A stretch of DNA of 64,000 nt. Origin: Oleiphilus sp. (GTDB lineage Bacteria; Pseudomonadota; Gammaproteobacteria; Pseudomonadales; Oleiphilaceae). Shown in pieces: positions 33,848 through 45,482 of this stretch (positions are counted from its first letter, which is position 1; every line of letters starts with the position of its first letter). The notes under the pieces are model-generated. The model did no database searches. It worked only from the letters and a program-made list of their open reading frames with translations, and was not told where the DNA came from. The position numbers and the translations under genes are program-made. Location of the stretch: NCBI GenBank assembly GCA_006212045.1, contig PZPK01000008.1:1-64000 (forward strand), in the 5' to 3' direction.

Positions 33848-34578
33848 GCAACCAGGGTCCAGACAATCTGTTTGCCTCACCCTTGGAAAAGGTGAAAGAG
33901 TTCGCGTTTGACGAGGCCGTCGCACGCGTATTCCCCGACATGATCCAGCGCTCGGTACCTGGCTACACCACGATCATTCCGATGATCGGCCTGATTACCC
34001 AGAAATACGCCCAAAACGGCTCACTTTGCTATGATTTGGGCTGCTCCCTCGGCGCTTCCACACTGGCCATGCGGCACGGTTTGCAGGGAAAAAACTGCCG
34101 CCTCATCGGTGTTGATAACTCGGCCTCCATGATTGAACGCTGTCACCACTATGTCGAACTCGACAATGAACAGACCCCGGTAGAGCTTATTTGTGATGAT
34201 ATCCGCACACTGGAGCTGAAACCCTGTTCCGTAGTGACGCTTAACTTTACCTTGCAGTTTGTGCCCGAAATCGAGCGCAGGGCCCTGCTCGAGAAAATCG
34301 CCAACGCGCTGGTTCCGGGTGGCGCCCTGATCCTGTCCGAAAAGCTGGTGTTTGATCAGCCGGAAATCCAGTCATCGCTGGAAGATTTGCATTGGTTGTT
34401 CAAAAAAGCCAATGGCTACAGTGAGTTGGAAATCGCCCAAAAACGCAGCGCAATTGAAAACGTGCTGGTCCCGGAATCGCTCGAAACACACATTGAGCGT
34501 TTGGGCCAAGCTGGATTCAATCTGGTGACGCCCTGGTATAAGTGCTTCAATTTCTGCTCAATGCTGGCTGTCAAATAA
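33844..34578 (+). CDS. cmoA: carboxy-S-adenosyl-L-methionine synthase
   Basis: 'DNLFASPLEKVKEFAFDEAVARVFPDMIQRSVPGY'. Confidence 0.96.
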   Translation: MSNQGPDNLFASPLEKVKEFAFDEAVARVFPDMIQRSVPGYTTIIPMIGLITQKYAQNGSLCYDLGCSLGASTLAMRHGLQGKNCRLIGVDNSASMIERCHHYVELDNEQTPVELICDDIRTLELKPCSVVTLNFTLQFVPEIERRALLEKIANALVPGGALILSEKLVFDQPEIQSSLEDLHWLFKKANGYSELEIAQKRSAIENVLVPESLETHIERLGQAGFNLVTPWYKCFNFCSMLAVK

Positions 34579-34581
34579 GCC

Positions 34582-35568
34582 ATGCTGGACTACCAAACCC
34601 TTTATCGGGAGCTTCTCGATTTCATGCGCACCAGCAGCCTGAGTCCCTGGCTGGAGTCGCTTGAGCCACTATTACAACTAAAACTTCAGGAACGACCGCA
34701 TGGCGATCTGGGTCGCTGGCTGGCGGCATTTGAGGAATTACCGGATATCCAGCCAGACCACGTCCATCTGGATCAGGGCCGTGTCGGTGCCAGTATCGAC
34801 ACGGAACTCGGAAGCGAGCGACGACAGGAATTGGAAAACACCCTGAAAAAACTGAGTCCCTGGCGCAAGGGACCCTATGAACTGTTTGGTGTCCACATCG
34901 ATACCGAATGGCGATCCGACTGGAAATGGGACCGCATCATCGAGCATATCAGCCCGTTGCATAACAGGCAGGTACTCGATGTCGGCTGCGGGTCAGGCTA
35001 TCACTGTTGGCGAATGCTGTCAGCCGGTGCGCGCCGGGTCATTGGCATCGATCCGAGCTACCTGTTTCTGATCCAGTTCGAGGCGATAAAAAAGTATTGT
35101 GGTGCAAATGCGCCGATTCATTTGCTACCAGTACGCATGGAGGACGTTACTCCCGGACTGGAGGCATTCGATACGACCTTCTCGATGGGAGTGCTGTACC
35201 ATCGCCGCTCGCCGATTGATCACCTGCTGGAGTTAAAGGGCACGCTCAGAAAAGGTGGCGAACTGGTACTGGAAACACTCGTCATCGATGGTGACGCGGG
35301 GCACTGCATGATGCCTGAAGGTCGATATGCCATGATGCGCAATGTCTGGTTTATTCCCAGCATACCCAGCCTTGAACTCTGGTTGCGTCGGGCCGGTTTC
35401 AGAGACGTACGTTGCATTGAAAGCAATCGCACAACGACGCGGGAACAAAGAGCGACACAGTGGATGCAATTCCAGTCATTGGAAAATTTTCTCGATGCCA
35501 AGGATCCCGGCCTTACGATCGAAGGCTACACTGCCCCCAAACGCGCAACTTTTGTCGCGACCAAATAG
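34582..35568 (+). CDS. cmoB: tRNA U34 carboxymethyltransferase
   Basis: 'LSPWRKGPYELFGVHIDTEWRSDWKWDRI', adjacent to cmoA. Confidence 0.96.
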   Translation: MLDYQTLYRELLDFMRTSSLSPWLESLEPLLQLKLQERPHGDLGRWLAAFEELPDIQPDHVHLDQGRVGASIDTELGSERRQELENTLKKLSPWRKGPYELFGVHIDTEWRSDWKWDRIIEHISPLHNRQVLDVGCGSGYHCWRMLSAGARRVIGIDPSYLFLIQFEAIKKYCGANAPIHLLPVRMEDVTPGLEAFDTTFSMGVLYHRRSPIDHLLELKGTLRKGGELVLETLVIDGDAGHCMMPEGRYAMMRNVWFIPSIPSLELWLRRAGFRDVRCIESNRTTTREQRATQWMQFQSLENFLDAKDPGLTIEGYTAPKRATFVATK

Positions 35569-35728
35569 GCAACCAGCCCGGATACCCCTTGTCCGTCATC
35601 ACTCTTGAAATATTAGATGCACGACTAAAAATTTGCCGTAAATCGTCTATGCTAAAAGAATCACTGGAGTGGAAATCATTACCTTCCTGCCACTAAAAAA
35701 AGAATGGAACAATTAAAGGGGCCCTGCC

Positions 35729-37372
35729 ATGAAGTGGTTTACTAATCTGAGCATCGGCACCAAGTTGCTCGTTTCCAATGGGCTACTGAGTGCCCTGGTC
35801 ATCACGCTTGCACTTGTTGCCATACAGCGACTGGAAGTTATCGAAGATAATGTCAGTAGTTCAAGCGAGGTATTGTATGCCGTCGACACCCTGTTACAGG
35901 CTGACAGAGACCTCTATCAGGCGCTGGTTGCCGAGCGTAGTATGATCTTTTCCAAGCCCGGTTCCGAACAGTTCACAAAGCTGGTGGATATCCATCGCGA
36001 AAATATTCGTCAGGCACGAGAGCGTATGGAAAAGTTCATGACCTATGCCCATGACAAGGCGATAGACGAAATGTATGCACAATACGCCAGTTATCGCGAT
36101 CAATGGGAACCCATCACTGAAAAGATCAGAGCCGAACGTGAAGCTGACACCCGAGCGGGCCGACGCACTGCGATCGACCTGAGCTTTGGTTCGGGTGAAA
36201 CCACATTTAACAAGATGCGCAACCAGATTGATTCCATGGTCGAATATACCGAACGTTATGCAGACAATACCAATGCGCAAACGGTTCGATCCATCACCAA
36301 AACGGTAGCGACAATATTCACGATCCTGGTCAGTGCTCTGTTGGTAGCAGCAGCAATCGCTATTCTCTTCCCCAGATTTATCGTCAAACCGATTCGGGAG
36401 ATGACAGGTCGAATCGATGAACTTGCCGGAGGTGGCGGCGATCTCACGCACTAAATCCGTGTTACTTCGGAAGACGAAATCGGGCAGATGGGTAATAGCG
36501 TCAACCGTTTTATTGATAGCCTGCGAGAACTGCTCGGGCAAATTGTTGTTCTGGGCACCCAGTTTGCAGAACACTCCAACAACCTGAAATCCAATTCCGA
36601 GAGAAACAACCAGCTCGCTTCGGATGCCTACAACGAAACCAATATGCTGGCGACCTCGATTACGGAAATGGCAGCCTCAGTCCAGGAAGTCGCACACAAT
36701 GCCAATGGCGCGGCCACTCAGTCTCAAACTGCCAGCAGTGAAAGTGACGCAGGCAAGGCCATCGTTGAAGCTACCAAAGACGTGATCTACACGCTTTCTG
36801 ACGATGTGCAGCGTTCGGCCGCAGCAATTGAAGCTCTGAAACAGGATACTGCCAAGATTGACGACGTCGTAAATGTCATACGGGGCATCGCAGAGCAAAC
36901 TAACCTACTGGCTTTGAATGCCGCGATTGAAGCCGCACGGGCCGGAGAGCAGGGTCGCGGATTTGCGGTCGTTGCGGATGAAGTCCGTGCGCTGGCCTCG
37001 CGCACCCAGTCATCTACCGACGAAATTCAGGAAATGATCAGCACCCTGCAGAATAGCGCTGAAGAAGCTTTCGCCACCATGCAGCACGGCAAGAATTCGG
37101 CCGAGCAAGCCGTTGAACAAGCGAATCGGGCCCGGGATTCACTTGAAACAATCACACAAGCGATTGCCATGATGGCCAATATGAATACTCAAATTGCAGC
37201 GGCCGCAGAGCAGCAGTCCGCCGTGTCCGGTGAAATCAGCGAAAATGCTAACAAACTCAAGCTATTCTCCAATGATGCCTCGGATGTATCGAACGACTTA
37301 AAAAGCTCAGCCACATCCATGTCCAGCATGACTGAACAGCTTGAAGAACGTCTTGGCAAGTTCAAACTATAG
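35729..37372 (+). pseudogene. methyl-accepting chemotaxis protein interrupted by an in-frame TAA (36452-36454) in the HAMP region
   Basis: ORFs 35729-36454 and 36488-37372 are in the same frame; join gives 4HB-like domain, TM, HAMP, MA domain. Confidence 0.85.
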
Positions 37373-37639
37373 GCCAGCCCCTTGGCTTCTGGGATCTGCA
37401 GTCTTAAGCCAAAGCAACCTGACATGCCGACTCATGTGACCACTACTCGCAGTCTTCTCTGATAAGAGCGCGCGAACCAATAACTTTCCCCTTGTGTCAG
37501 CAGTGGCGCCCCCATGGGCGCTCCTGTCCGAGGTCCGAGCGACCAACATCCAGTCAAAATTTTCCACAGCGATACATAAGGGTGATCTGAATCCTCCGAA
37601 TTGCAGTAAATAGCAATAGAGACCAATTCGGAGAGAAAG

Positions 37640-38869
37640 ATGACCAAGCTCATCAATGCGTCACTCGAGCAGGGTATTGAAGATTTGTTGGCAGACGGTG
37701 CGGTCGATGCCGAGCAAAGCTATTCCTCGCAGATCCAACGAATCCCGATGCTGTCCAAGGCAGACGAAAAGGCGGCTTATCAGGCGATGAACGCGGCCGT
37801 TCTGGCTCAGCTCTGTATTTTGACTGACTCGATTCAGCATCTGGAGATACTCAAGGACCTGATTCTGGAGCTGGAGTTCGAACGTCAACGTACCTCAGGC
37901 AAAGCAAAATCATCGCTCGTTGACGATCTTAACCTGATTGGTCTGATTGATGACCTGCAAACCTATCTGTATTTCAAGGATCGTCGACGCATTCAGCAGT
38001 GCCGCCGCCAGCTCAAAAAGAAGCTCGCGCAGTGGCTCCCACCAGGTTATTTGGTGAATGATAGAGTCAATAAACTTCAGAAAAGGCTCAACAAAGCGGA
38101 TGAGCGCCGGGATGCACGTGCGATACGCAAGCGTATCCTAAAAGCCTCTCAGGGTTACCTGAACAACAGAAACAGACTTTCCAAAGCGAACCTGAGACTG
38201 GTCTTTAGTGTCGCAAACAAGTTCAGGTATCTGGGCCTACCTTACGAAGACCTTGTGCAGGAGGGCAGCCTCGGGCTGATCAAAGCCATAGAACGCTTCG
38301 ACCCCAAACGGGGCTTTCAATTTTCGACTTATGCTTACCGGGTCATCAGTCAGACCATCCACCTAGCACTCGACAAGCATTCACATCTGGTGCGTAAACC
38401 GTTCAGACAACTGCGCGAAAAGGCGGTAGTCGACCAGACTCGGAATCGTCTGGAACAGGCTTTGGGGCATGCACCAAACGCTCAGGAACTGGAACAGGCG
38501 CTTCCGGATCATTTGGAAGACAAGACACCGCATATTGAGCGTAACATCCAGCCCACGGCAGATATATCAACATTAAACCTGAAAAGTCCTGACCCGGAGG
38601 ATCATGCAGAGCTCGATCTCTCAGCGCAGGCCTTTCAAACACAGCTGCTAAAGCATAAAGCTGTGCTCAACCAGGCGATCGCGAAGCTTGATGCGAGAAC
38701 CCAGCGCATTCTGCGCATGCGCTTCGGGCTTGATATCAGTCACAACTACACGCTTAAGGAGATTAGCGATAACCTGTCGATCTCTGGCGAGCGAGTGCGT
38801 CAAATCGCCAAGAAAGGCGTACTTGAGCTGCGGGAACATTTGAATATCAACGAGACAGAATGGCAGTAG
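37640..38869 (+). CDS. divergent sigma-70 family RNA polymerase sigma factor
   Basis: region 2 'NLRLVFSVANKFRYLGLPYEDLVQEGSLGLIKAIERFDPKRGFQFSTYAYRVISQTI', region 4 'RMRFGLDISHNYTLKEISDNLSISGERVRQIAKKGVLELRE'. Confidence 0.9.
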   Translation: MTKLINASLEQGIEDLLADGAVDAEQSYSSQIQRIPMLSKADEKAAYQAMNAAVLAQLCILTDSIQHLEILKDLILELEFERQRTSGKAKSSLVDDLNLIGLIDDLQTYLYFKDRRRIQQCRRQLKKKLAQWLPPGYLVNDRVNKLQKRLNKADERRDARAIRKRILKASQGYLNNRNRLSKANLRLVFSVANKFRYLGLPYEDLVQEGSLGLIKAIERFDPKRGFQFSTYAYRVISQTIHLALDKHSHLVRKPFRQLREKAVVDQTRNRLEQALGHAPNAQELEQALPDHLEDKTPHIERNIQPTADISTLNLKSPDPEDHAELDLSAQAFQTQLLKHKAVLNQAIAKLDARTQRILRMRFGLDISHNYTLKEISDNLSISGERVRQIAKKGVLELREHLNINETEWQ

Positions 38870-38903
38870 CAAGCTGTTTCAGTCACCGAGGGAGACCTGA
38901 AAA

Positions 38904-39491
38904 ATGCACATATCCGGCCTGAAAAATAACATACGCTGTCCAACAGTGTTCTCATGTATCCTTCTATTTGGCCTGGCACTGCTTTCATCCCATAATTACT
39001 CTGCGGAGCCCGCAACGCAGTGTCAGGACTGGCAAGAGTCGACTGTGCAGCTATTGCACAGCAAACGCAGCGCTGATTTATGCACGCTGATGCAGGGAAA
39101 GCCCGTGTTGGTCGTCAATACCGCCAGCCACTGTGGTTTTACCAGACAGTTTGCCGGTCTGGAAGCGCTGTATCAGCGTTACAAAGACAAGGGTCTGGTC
39201 GTACTTGGTTTCCCGTCGAATGACTTTAATCAGGAAGCCAATGACTCAAGCGAAATAGCGGATGTGTGTTTCAAGAACTACGGGGTCAGTTTCGTGATGA
39301 CCGAGCCGGTGATACTGAAAGGGCCTGAATCCTTGCCATTGTTTCGTCATCTTTCCGAGCAGACTTCTGCGCCACAATGGAATTTTAACAAGTATCTGAT
39401 TAACGCCGAGGGTCAAGTGGTCGGCTATTTTCCGAGTACCACAGAACCTGACTCGAGCCGTCTGATCAACGCGATCCAGGAGATTCTATAG
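38904..39491 (+). CDS. glutathione peroxidase family protein with N-terminal signal/TM
   Basis: 'VLVVNTASHCGFTRQFAGLEALYQRYKDKGLVVLGFPSNDF', 'WNFNKYLI'. Confidence 0.92.
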   Translation: MHISGLKNNIRCPTVFSCILLFGLALLSSHNYSAEPATQCQDWQESTVQLLHSKRSADLCTLMQGKPVLVVNTASHCGFTRQFAGLEALYQRYKDKGLVVLGFPSNDFNQEANDSSEIADVCFKNYGVSFVMTEPVILKGPESLPLFRHLSEQTSAPQWNFNKYLINAEGQVVGYFPSTTEPDSSRLINAIQEIL

Positions 39492-39573
39492 CACCGAGAA
39501 AATGACTCGATAAGGCTGTGGCGGCAGATCCAAACGGCCGGATATTGCGTATTAAGAAAAAGCCCAAAAGGAA

Positions 39574-39969
39574 ATGCTTGATATGCCCTACTCCAACGCC
39601 AGAATAAAAATCACTAACCTGCGTTTGCGCACTTACATTGGCTTTAACGAAGAAGAAAAGGTCAAGCAGCAGGACATCGTGATCAACGCAGAAATTCACT
39701 ACCCGGCCGGTGAGGCATTTGCCTCGGATCAGGTCGACCAGGCTTTGAATTATAAAGTCATCACGAAAAAAATTATCAGACATGTAGAAGAGGGTCGCTT
39801 TCTGCTTCTCGAAAAACTGGTCGCTGATGTTGTGGCCATCTGCTCAGAAAACCCTTCGGTGGAACTGGCACGCGTCACAATCGACAAGCCCCATGCGCTT
39901 CGCTTTGCTGACTCTGTCTCACTGACACTCGAATATGCGAAACATAGTGCTTTGAAGGAGGCAGGCTAA
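39574..39969 (+). CDS. folX: dihydroneopterin triphosphate 2'-epimerase
   Basis: '[33 protein letters not shown]', next to folE/folM. Confidence 0.88.
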   Translation: MLDMPYSNARIKITNLRLRTYIGFNEEEKVKQQDIVINAEIHYPAGEAFASDQVDQALNYKVITKKIIRHVEEGRFLLLEKLVADVVAICSENPSVELARVTIDKPHALRFADSVSLTLEYAKHSALKEAG

Positions 39970-39970
39970 G

Positions 39971-40624
39971 ATGATTTCAAACGAAGCGAGTTTGGTACGT
40001 GATGTGTTAACTGAAAAGGGACTCGAAACCCCTCTGGTTGAGACTCCCTTGGACAACGAACAGAAGTATGAACGGATTAAATGTTTGCTGACCGAAGTGG
40101 TGGCCACACTGGGGCTTGACCTGAACGATGACAGCCTGATGGAAACGCCGCATCGGATCGCCAAGATGTATGTCAACGAAATTTTCTCCGGGCTCGACTA
40201 TCGAAACTTTCCGAAGATCGCTGTTATTGAAAATAAAATGCAGGTAGATGAGATGGTCAAGGTCAGCAATATCAGCCTGATCAGTACCTGCGAACATCAT
40301 TTCATTACCATTGATGGTCTGGCAAAGGTCGCCTATATTCCGGACAAAAAAATTATTGGTTTGTCCAAGATCAACCGAATCGTGAAATTTTTTGCGCAGA
40401 GGCCACAGGTTCAGGAACGTCTGACGCAGCAGATTCTTATTGCGCTGCAGGTCTTGCTGGAAACAGACAATGTGGCGGTGTCCATTGAAGCCACGCATTA
40501 TTGCGTGAAGTCCAGGGGCATCATGGATGTGAACTCAGAGACCTCAACAACATCACTTGGGGGTATTTTCAAGACAAATCCGCAAACCCGCTCAGAGTTT
40601 TTGAATCAGGGAACTCCCCGATGA
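39971..40624 (+). CDS. folE: GTP cyclohydrolase I
   Basis: '[49 protein letters not shown]'. Confidence 0.95.
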   Translation: MISNEASLVRDVLTEKGLETPLVETPLDNEQKYERIKCLLTEVVATLGLDLNDDSLMETPHRIAKMYVNEIFSGLDYRNFPKIAVIENKMQVDEMVKVSNISLISTCEHHFITIDGLAKVAYIPDKKIIGLSKINRIVKFFAQRPQVQERLTQQILIALQVLLETDNVAVSIEATHYCVKSRGIMDVNSETSTTSLGGIFKTNPQTRSEFLNQGTPR

Positions 40625-41334
40625 GCGACCCGGTTTTGATCACCGGCGTCGGCAAGCGCCTCGGACTGGCAACGGCCAAACACATGATCGCCCGGGGCAT
40701 CCCTGTGATTGGGACGTATCGCACTCTACGTCCTGGCGTGAAGGAGCTAAGTGATGCGGGTGCCACGCTTTATCCATGTGACTTTTATCAGGAAGCCTCG
40801 CTGAAGGGTCTGGTTGCTTTACTTCGGGACAGGCATCCGGCTTTACGCGCATTGGTCCACAATGCGTCCGACTGGAACCCCGACGAGAAAGATGACACTT
40901 CAACCAGTGTTTTCTGTCGCATGATGCAGATTCACGCCACCGTCCCCTATTTGCTGAATCGCGCCCTCAAGACACAACTGGCCCGGGGTGCGAAACCATT
41001 TGCGGATATTATTCATATCTCTGATTATGTTGCATCAACCGGCAGCAAAAAACACATTGCCTATGCCGCCAGCAAGGCCGCACTTGACAACATGACCCTG
41101 TCCTTCGCAGCTGCTTTTGGCCCGGAAATCAAGGTCAATACGATCGCTCCCGCCCTGATGTTGTTTAATCCGGGGGACGACGACAACTACCAATCCAAAG
41201 CCCTTGCGAAAGCGGTAATTCAAACGGAGGGAGGAGAAGAAGAGTTTTTAAGGTGTATTGATTATTTGTTGGAAAGCACCTACATCACCGGGCAGTGCCT
41301 GACCTTGAATGGCGGGCGCCACTTACGAAACTAG
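40621..41334 (+). CDS. folM: dihydromonapterin reductase
   Basis: SDR '[19 protein letters not shown]', '[16 protein letters not shown]'; ATGA overlap with folE. Confidence 0.9.
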   Translation: MSDPVLITGVGKRLGLATAKHMIARGIPVIGTYRTLRPGVKELSDAGATLYPCDFYQEASLKGLVALLRDRHPALRALVHNASDWNPDEKDDTSTSVFCRMMQIHATVPYLLNRALKTQLARGAKPFADIIHISDYVASTGSKKHIAYAASKAALDNMTLSFAAAFGPEIKVNTIAPALMLFNPGDDDNYQSKALAKAVIQTEGGEEEFLRCIDYLLESTYITGQCLTLNGGRHLRN

Positions 41335-41361
41335 GACCGACACAAAACCGGCTGGCAGCGA

Positions 41362-42135
41362 TTGAATATAAGCACCCCACCTCCCCTAACCCATCAGTCC
41401 AAGCCGACTTGCGCCATCGTCATTGGTGCAAACGGCGGCATAGGCTCTGCGGTCATTGATGCGCTACAAGCCGAAGAGTCACTGGATATCATATTCGCGA
41501 TTAGCCGCACGACATCGAGTGCAGACTCATCCTCTGCGAACAAAACCGTTTGGCTGAAAAGCGATTCCACGGAAACCTCAATCGAAAAAGTTTGCGGGCA
41601 TATCGCGGACTTCGCACCAGTGATTAAATATGTTGTGATCGCCACCGGTACCTTGCATAACCAGGAAAAACAGCGCATGCCAGAAAAAAGACTGGGGCAA
41701 TTGAACAAGCAGAATTTAAGCGAGGTGTTGGAGGTGAACGCCATGATCCCTCTTCTGTGGCTGAAATCGCTGTCCCCACTGCACCAGAAAAAATCTGACA
41801 CCAGAATCGCTGTTTTATCTGCACGAGTGGGCAGCATTGAGGACAATTCGCTTGGCGGCTGGTACAGCTACAGGGCATCCAAAGCCGCACTCAATATGCT
41901 CCTGAAAACACTGGCTATCGAATATCGCCGAAGATTTCCGGCTATCAAGATCATTTCTTTCCACCCGGGTACCACTGACACCTGTCTTTCCGAACCGTTT
42001 CAGGCCAATGTGCCGCAAGGCAAACTGTTCAAGCCCGCGTTCGTCGCCTCACAATTGCTCTCACTGATGGCCAACAGTCCTTCGGATGGAGAACTTTCTT
42101 TTGTCGACTGGGAACATAAAGCGATCCCCTGGTAA
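41362..42135 (+). CDS. SDR family oxidoreductase
   Basis: 'CAIVIGANGGIGSAVIDAL', 'YSYRASKAALNMLLKTLAIE'. Confidence 0.88.
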   Translation: MNISTPPPLTHQSKPTCAIVIGANGGIGSAVIDALQAEESLDIIFAISRTTSSADSSSANKTVWLKSDSTETSIEKVCGHIADFAPVIKYVVIATGTLHNQEKQRMPEKRLGQLNKQNLSEVLEVNAMIPLLWLKSLSPLHQKKSDTRIAVLSARVGSIEDNSLGGWYSYRASKAALNMLLKTLAIEYRRRFPAIKIISFHPGTTDTCLSEPFQANVPQGKLFKPAFVASQLLSLMANSPSDGELSFVDWEHKAIPW

Positions 42136-42261
42136 GGCATAGCTTTTCTCGACCCGCGCTTTGCTAACGCTATACTTTGTAAGATCCATTTCATGATAGC
42201 AAGCGTATACTCTAGGGACGGACATTGATTGTCTATTTCATCCAACTTACAGAGGTTAGAC

Positions 42262-44031
42262 GTGAGCCACTATAAAACACCCGTTGAAGATATTTCTTTC
42301 GTATTGTTTGAACTGTTGAAAGCGCAAAAACTCTCTGATTTACCGGCCTATGCTGAAGCCAGTGAAGATCTTCAGAGAGCCATTATCGAAGAGGCCGGAA
42401 AGATGGCAGAACAGGTGCTGTTGCCGGTCAATGAAAGCGGCGATCGTGAAGGCTGCACATTTGACCCGGAGTCCAAGGCCGTCAAGACTCCTTCCGGTTT
42501 TCAGGAAGCGTACAAAACCTACATCGAAGGTGGCTGGAGCGGGCTTTCTTCCGACTCTGAATTTGGTGGTCAGGGGTTACCGCACCTGTTGAAAATCGTG
42601 GTGGATGAGTTGTGCTGCTCAACCAATCTGTCTTTTGGCATGTATCCGGGATTGTCACACGGTGCCATCGACCTCTTGAGTCAGCATGGTACCGACGAGC
42701 AGAAAAGTACCTATCTGCCTAAAATGATCGAAGGCCGTTGGACCGGCACCATGTGTCTGACCGAACCTCAATGCGGAACCGATCTTGGGTTAATTAGCAC
42801 AAAGGCTGTGCCCGATGCAGATGGCAGTTATGCGATCTCCGGAACCAAAATCTGGATTACCGGCGGAGAGCATGATCTGAGCGAAAACATTATCCATCTG
42901 GTTCTGGCAAAACTTCCGGACGCGCCCGAGGGCAGCAAAGGAATTTCCCTGTTCGTGGTGCCAAAATTTCTCGAAGACGGGAAACGTAACGCGGCTTTTT
43001 GCGGCGGTCTGGAACACAAAATGGGTATCAAGGCCTCAGCCACTTGCGTGATGAATTTCGAAGGAGCCAAAGGCTGGCTTGTCGGTCAGCCCAATCAGGG
43101 CTTGAAATGCATGTTCACCATGATGAATGCAGCTCGGATCATGGTTGGAATCCAGGGACTCGGCCTGGCGGAAACGGCCTATCAGGTATCGCTTGGTTTC
43201 GCCAAGGAGCGATTGCAAAGTCGTTCGTTGTCCGGCCCCAAGTCCCCGGATCAGAAGGCCGACCCCATTATCGTGCATCCGGACGTACGGCGTATGCTGC
43301 TGAAACAGAAACTGTTCACCGAGGGCGCGCGTGCGATGGCTTACTGGACAGGACTGCATCAGGACTTGAGCCATGCCGCGGAAGATGAGACTCAGCGTCA
43401 GGTTTCAGATGACATATTCCAACTTATGACTCCCGTCGTGAAGGCCTATCTAACGGACGAAGGCTTTTTCAGTACAGATGCAGGCCTGCAATCCATGGGA
43501 GGGTCCGGCTTTACCCAGGACTGGCCTTTGGAACAGCTATTGAGGGATGGCAGAATAGCCCGAATTTACGAAGGCACCAATGGGATTCAGGCCATGGATC
43601 TGGTGGGCCGCAAACTCGTGATGAACGGAGGGAGGCTGCCTCGCACCTACTTTGCCGAGCTGGAGAAACTAATCGAAGGCCTCGACAATGACGTGCACCG
43701 TGAGCATTGTAAATCCTTCCTCCAGGCAACGCAGAAAGCATTGGCATGGCTGGCCCAGAATGCACCAAATGACCCGGAACACGCAGGGGCTGTCGCGAGT
43801 CCATTGCTGAAGATGTTTGCCTACACGACACTGTCTGTAATGTGGGCCAATATGGCGCAGCTCAGCCACGATGAGCACGTCAGTGAGCGTTTCAGCGGGG
43901 ATTTTCTGGCTGGCAAACGCAAAGCTGCCGAGCATTTTTTCAGAGTATACAAAGGCGAGCAGCTCGCGTTGCTGGATGATGTCGTCGCGGGTAAGGACAC
44001 CTTAATGGATCTTGCCGAGAACGAATTCTAG
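42262..44031 (+). CDS. acyl-CoA dehydrogenase, third long-form paralogue
   Basis: 'EGRWTGTMCLTEPQCGTDLGLISTKAVPDADGSYAISGTKIWITGGEHD'; GTG 42262 preferred (upstream agagg). Confidence 0.93.
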   Translation: MSHYKTPVEDISFVLFELLKAQKLSDLPAYAEASEDLQRAIIEEAGKMAEQVLLPVNESGDREGCTFDPESKAVKTPSGFQEAYKTYIEGGWSGLSSDSEFGGQGLPHLLKIVVDELCCSTNLSFGMYPGLSHGAIDLLSQHGTDEQKSTYLPKMIEGRWTGTMCLTEPQCGTDLGLISTKAVPDADGSYAISGTKIWITGGEHDLSENIIHLVLAKLPDAPEGSKGISLFVVPKFLEDGKRNAAFCGGLEHKMGIKASATCVMNFEGAKGWLVGQPNQGLKCMFTMMNAARIMVGIQGLGLAETAYQVSLGFAKERLQSRSLSGPKSPDQKADPIIVHPDVRRMLLKQKLFTEGARAMAYWTGLHQDLSHAAEDETQRQVSDDIFQLMTPVVKAYLTDEGFFSTDAGLQSMGGSGFTQDWPLEQLLRDGRIARIYEGTNGIQAMDLVGRKLVMNGGRLPRTYFAELEKLIEGLDNDVHREHCKSFLQATQKALAWLAQNAPNDPEHAGAVASPLLKMFAYTTLSVMWANMAQLSHDEHVSERFSGDFLAGKRKAAEHFFRVYKGEQLALLDDVVAGKDTLMDLAENEF

Positions 44032-44052
44032 CGGAAATGTTTGGTGAGAAAT

Positions 44053-44081
44053 AAAAAAACCGGGCCAAGCCCGGTTTTTTT
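44053..44081. terminator. bidirectional rho-independent terminator
   Basis: aaaaaaaccgggc-caa-gcccggttttttt between convergent genes. Confidence 0.92.
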
Positions 44082-44103
44082 ATTTCTGATCCGGATTTAT
44101 CTC

Positions 44104-45438
<1,335 letters not shown>

Positions 45439-45482
45439 TCAATATTCTTTGCCTGCGCTGCCAGCGCGAAACCTTGTACAGC

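Noticed and set aside
37506-37521. GCGCCC-CCAT-GGGCGC hairpin upstream of the sigma factor gene
   Set aside because: Short GC hairpin without T-tract or other context; not distinguishable from chance
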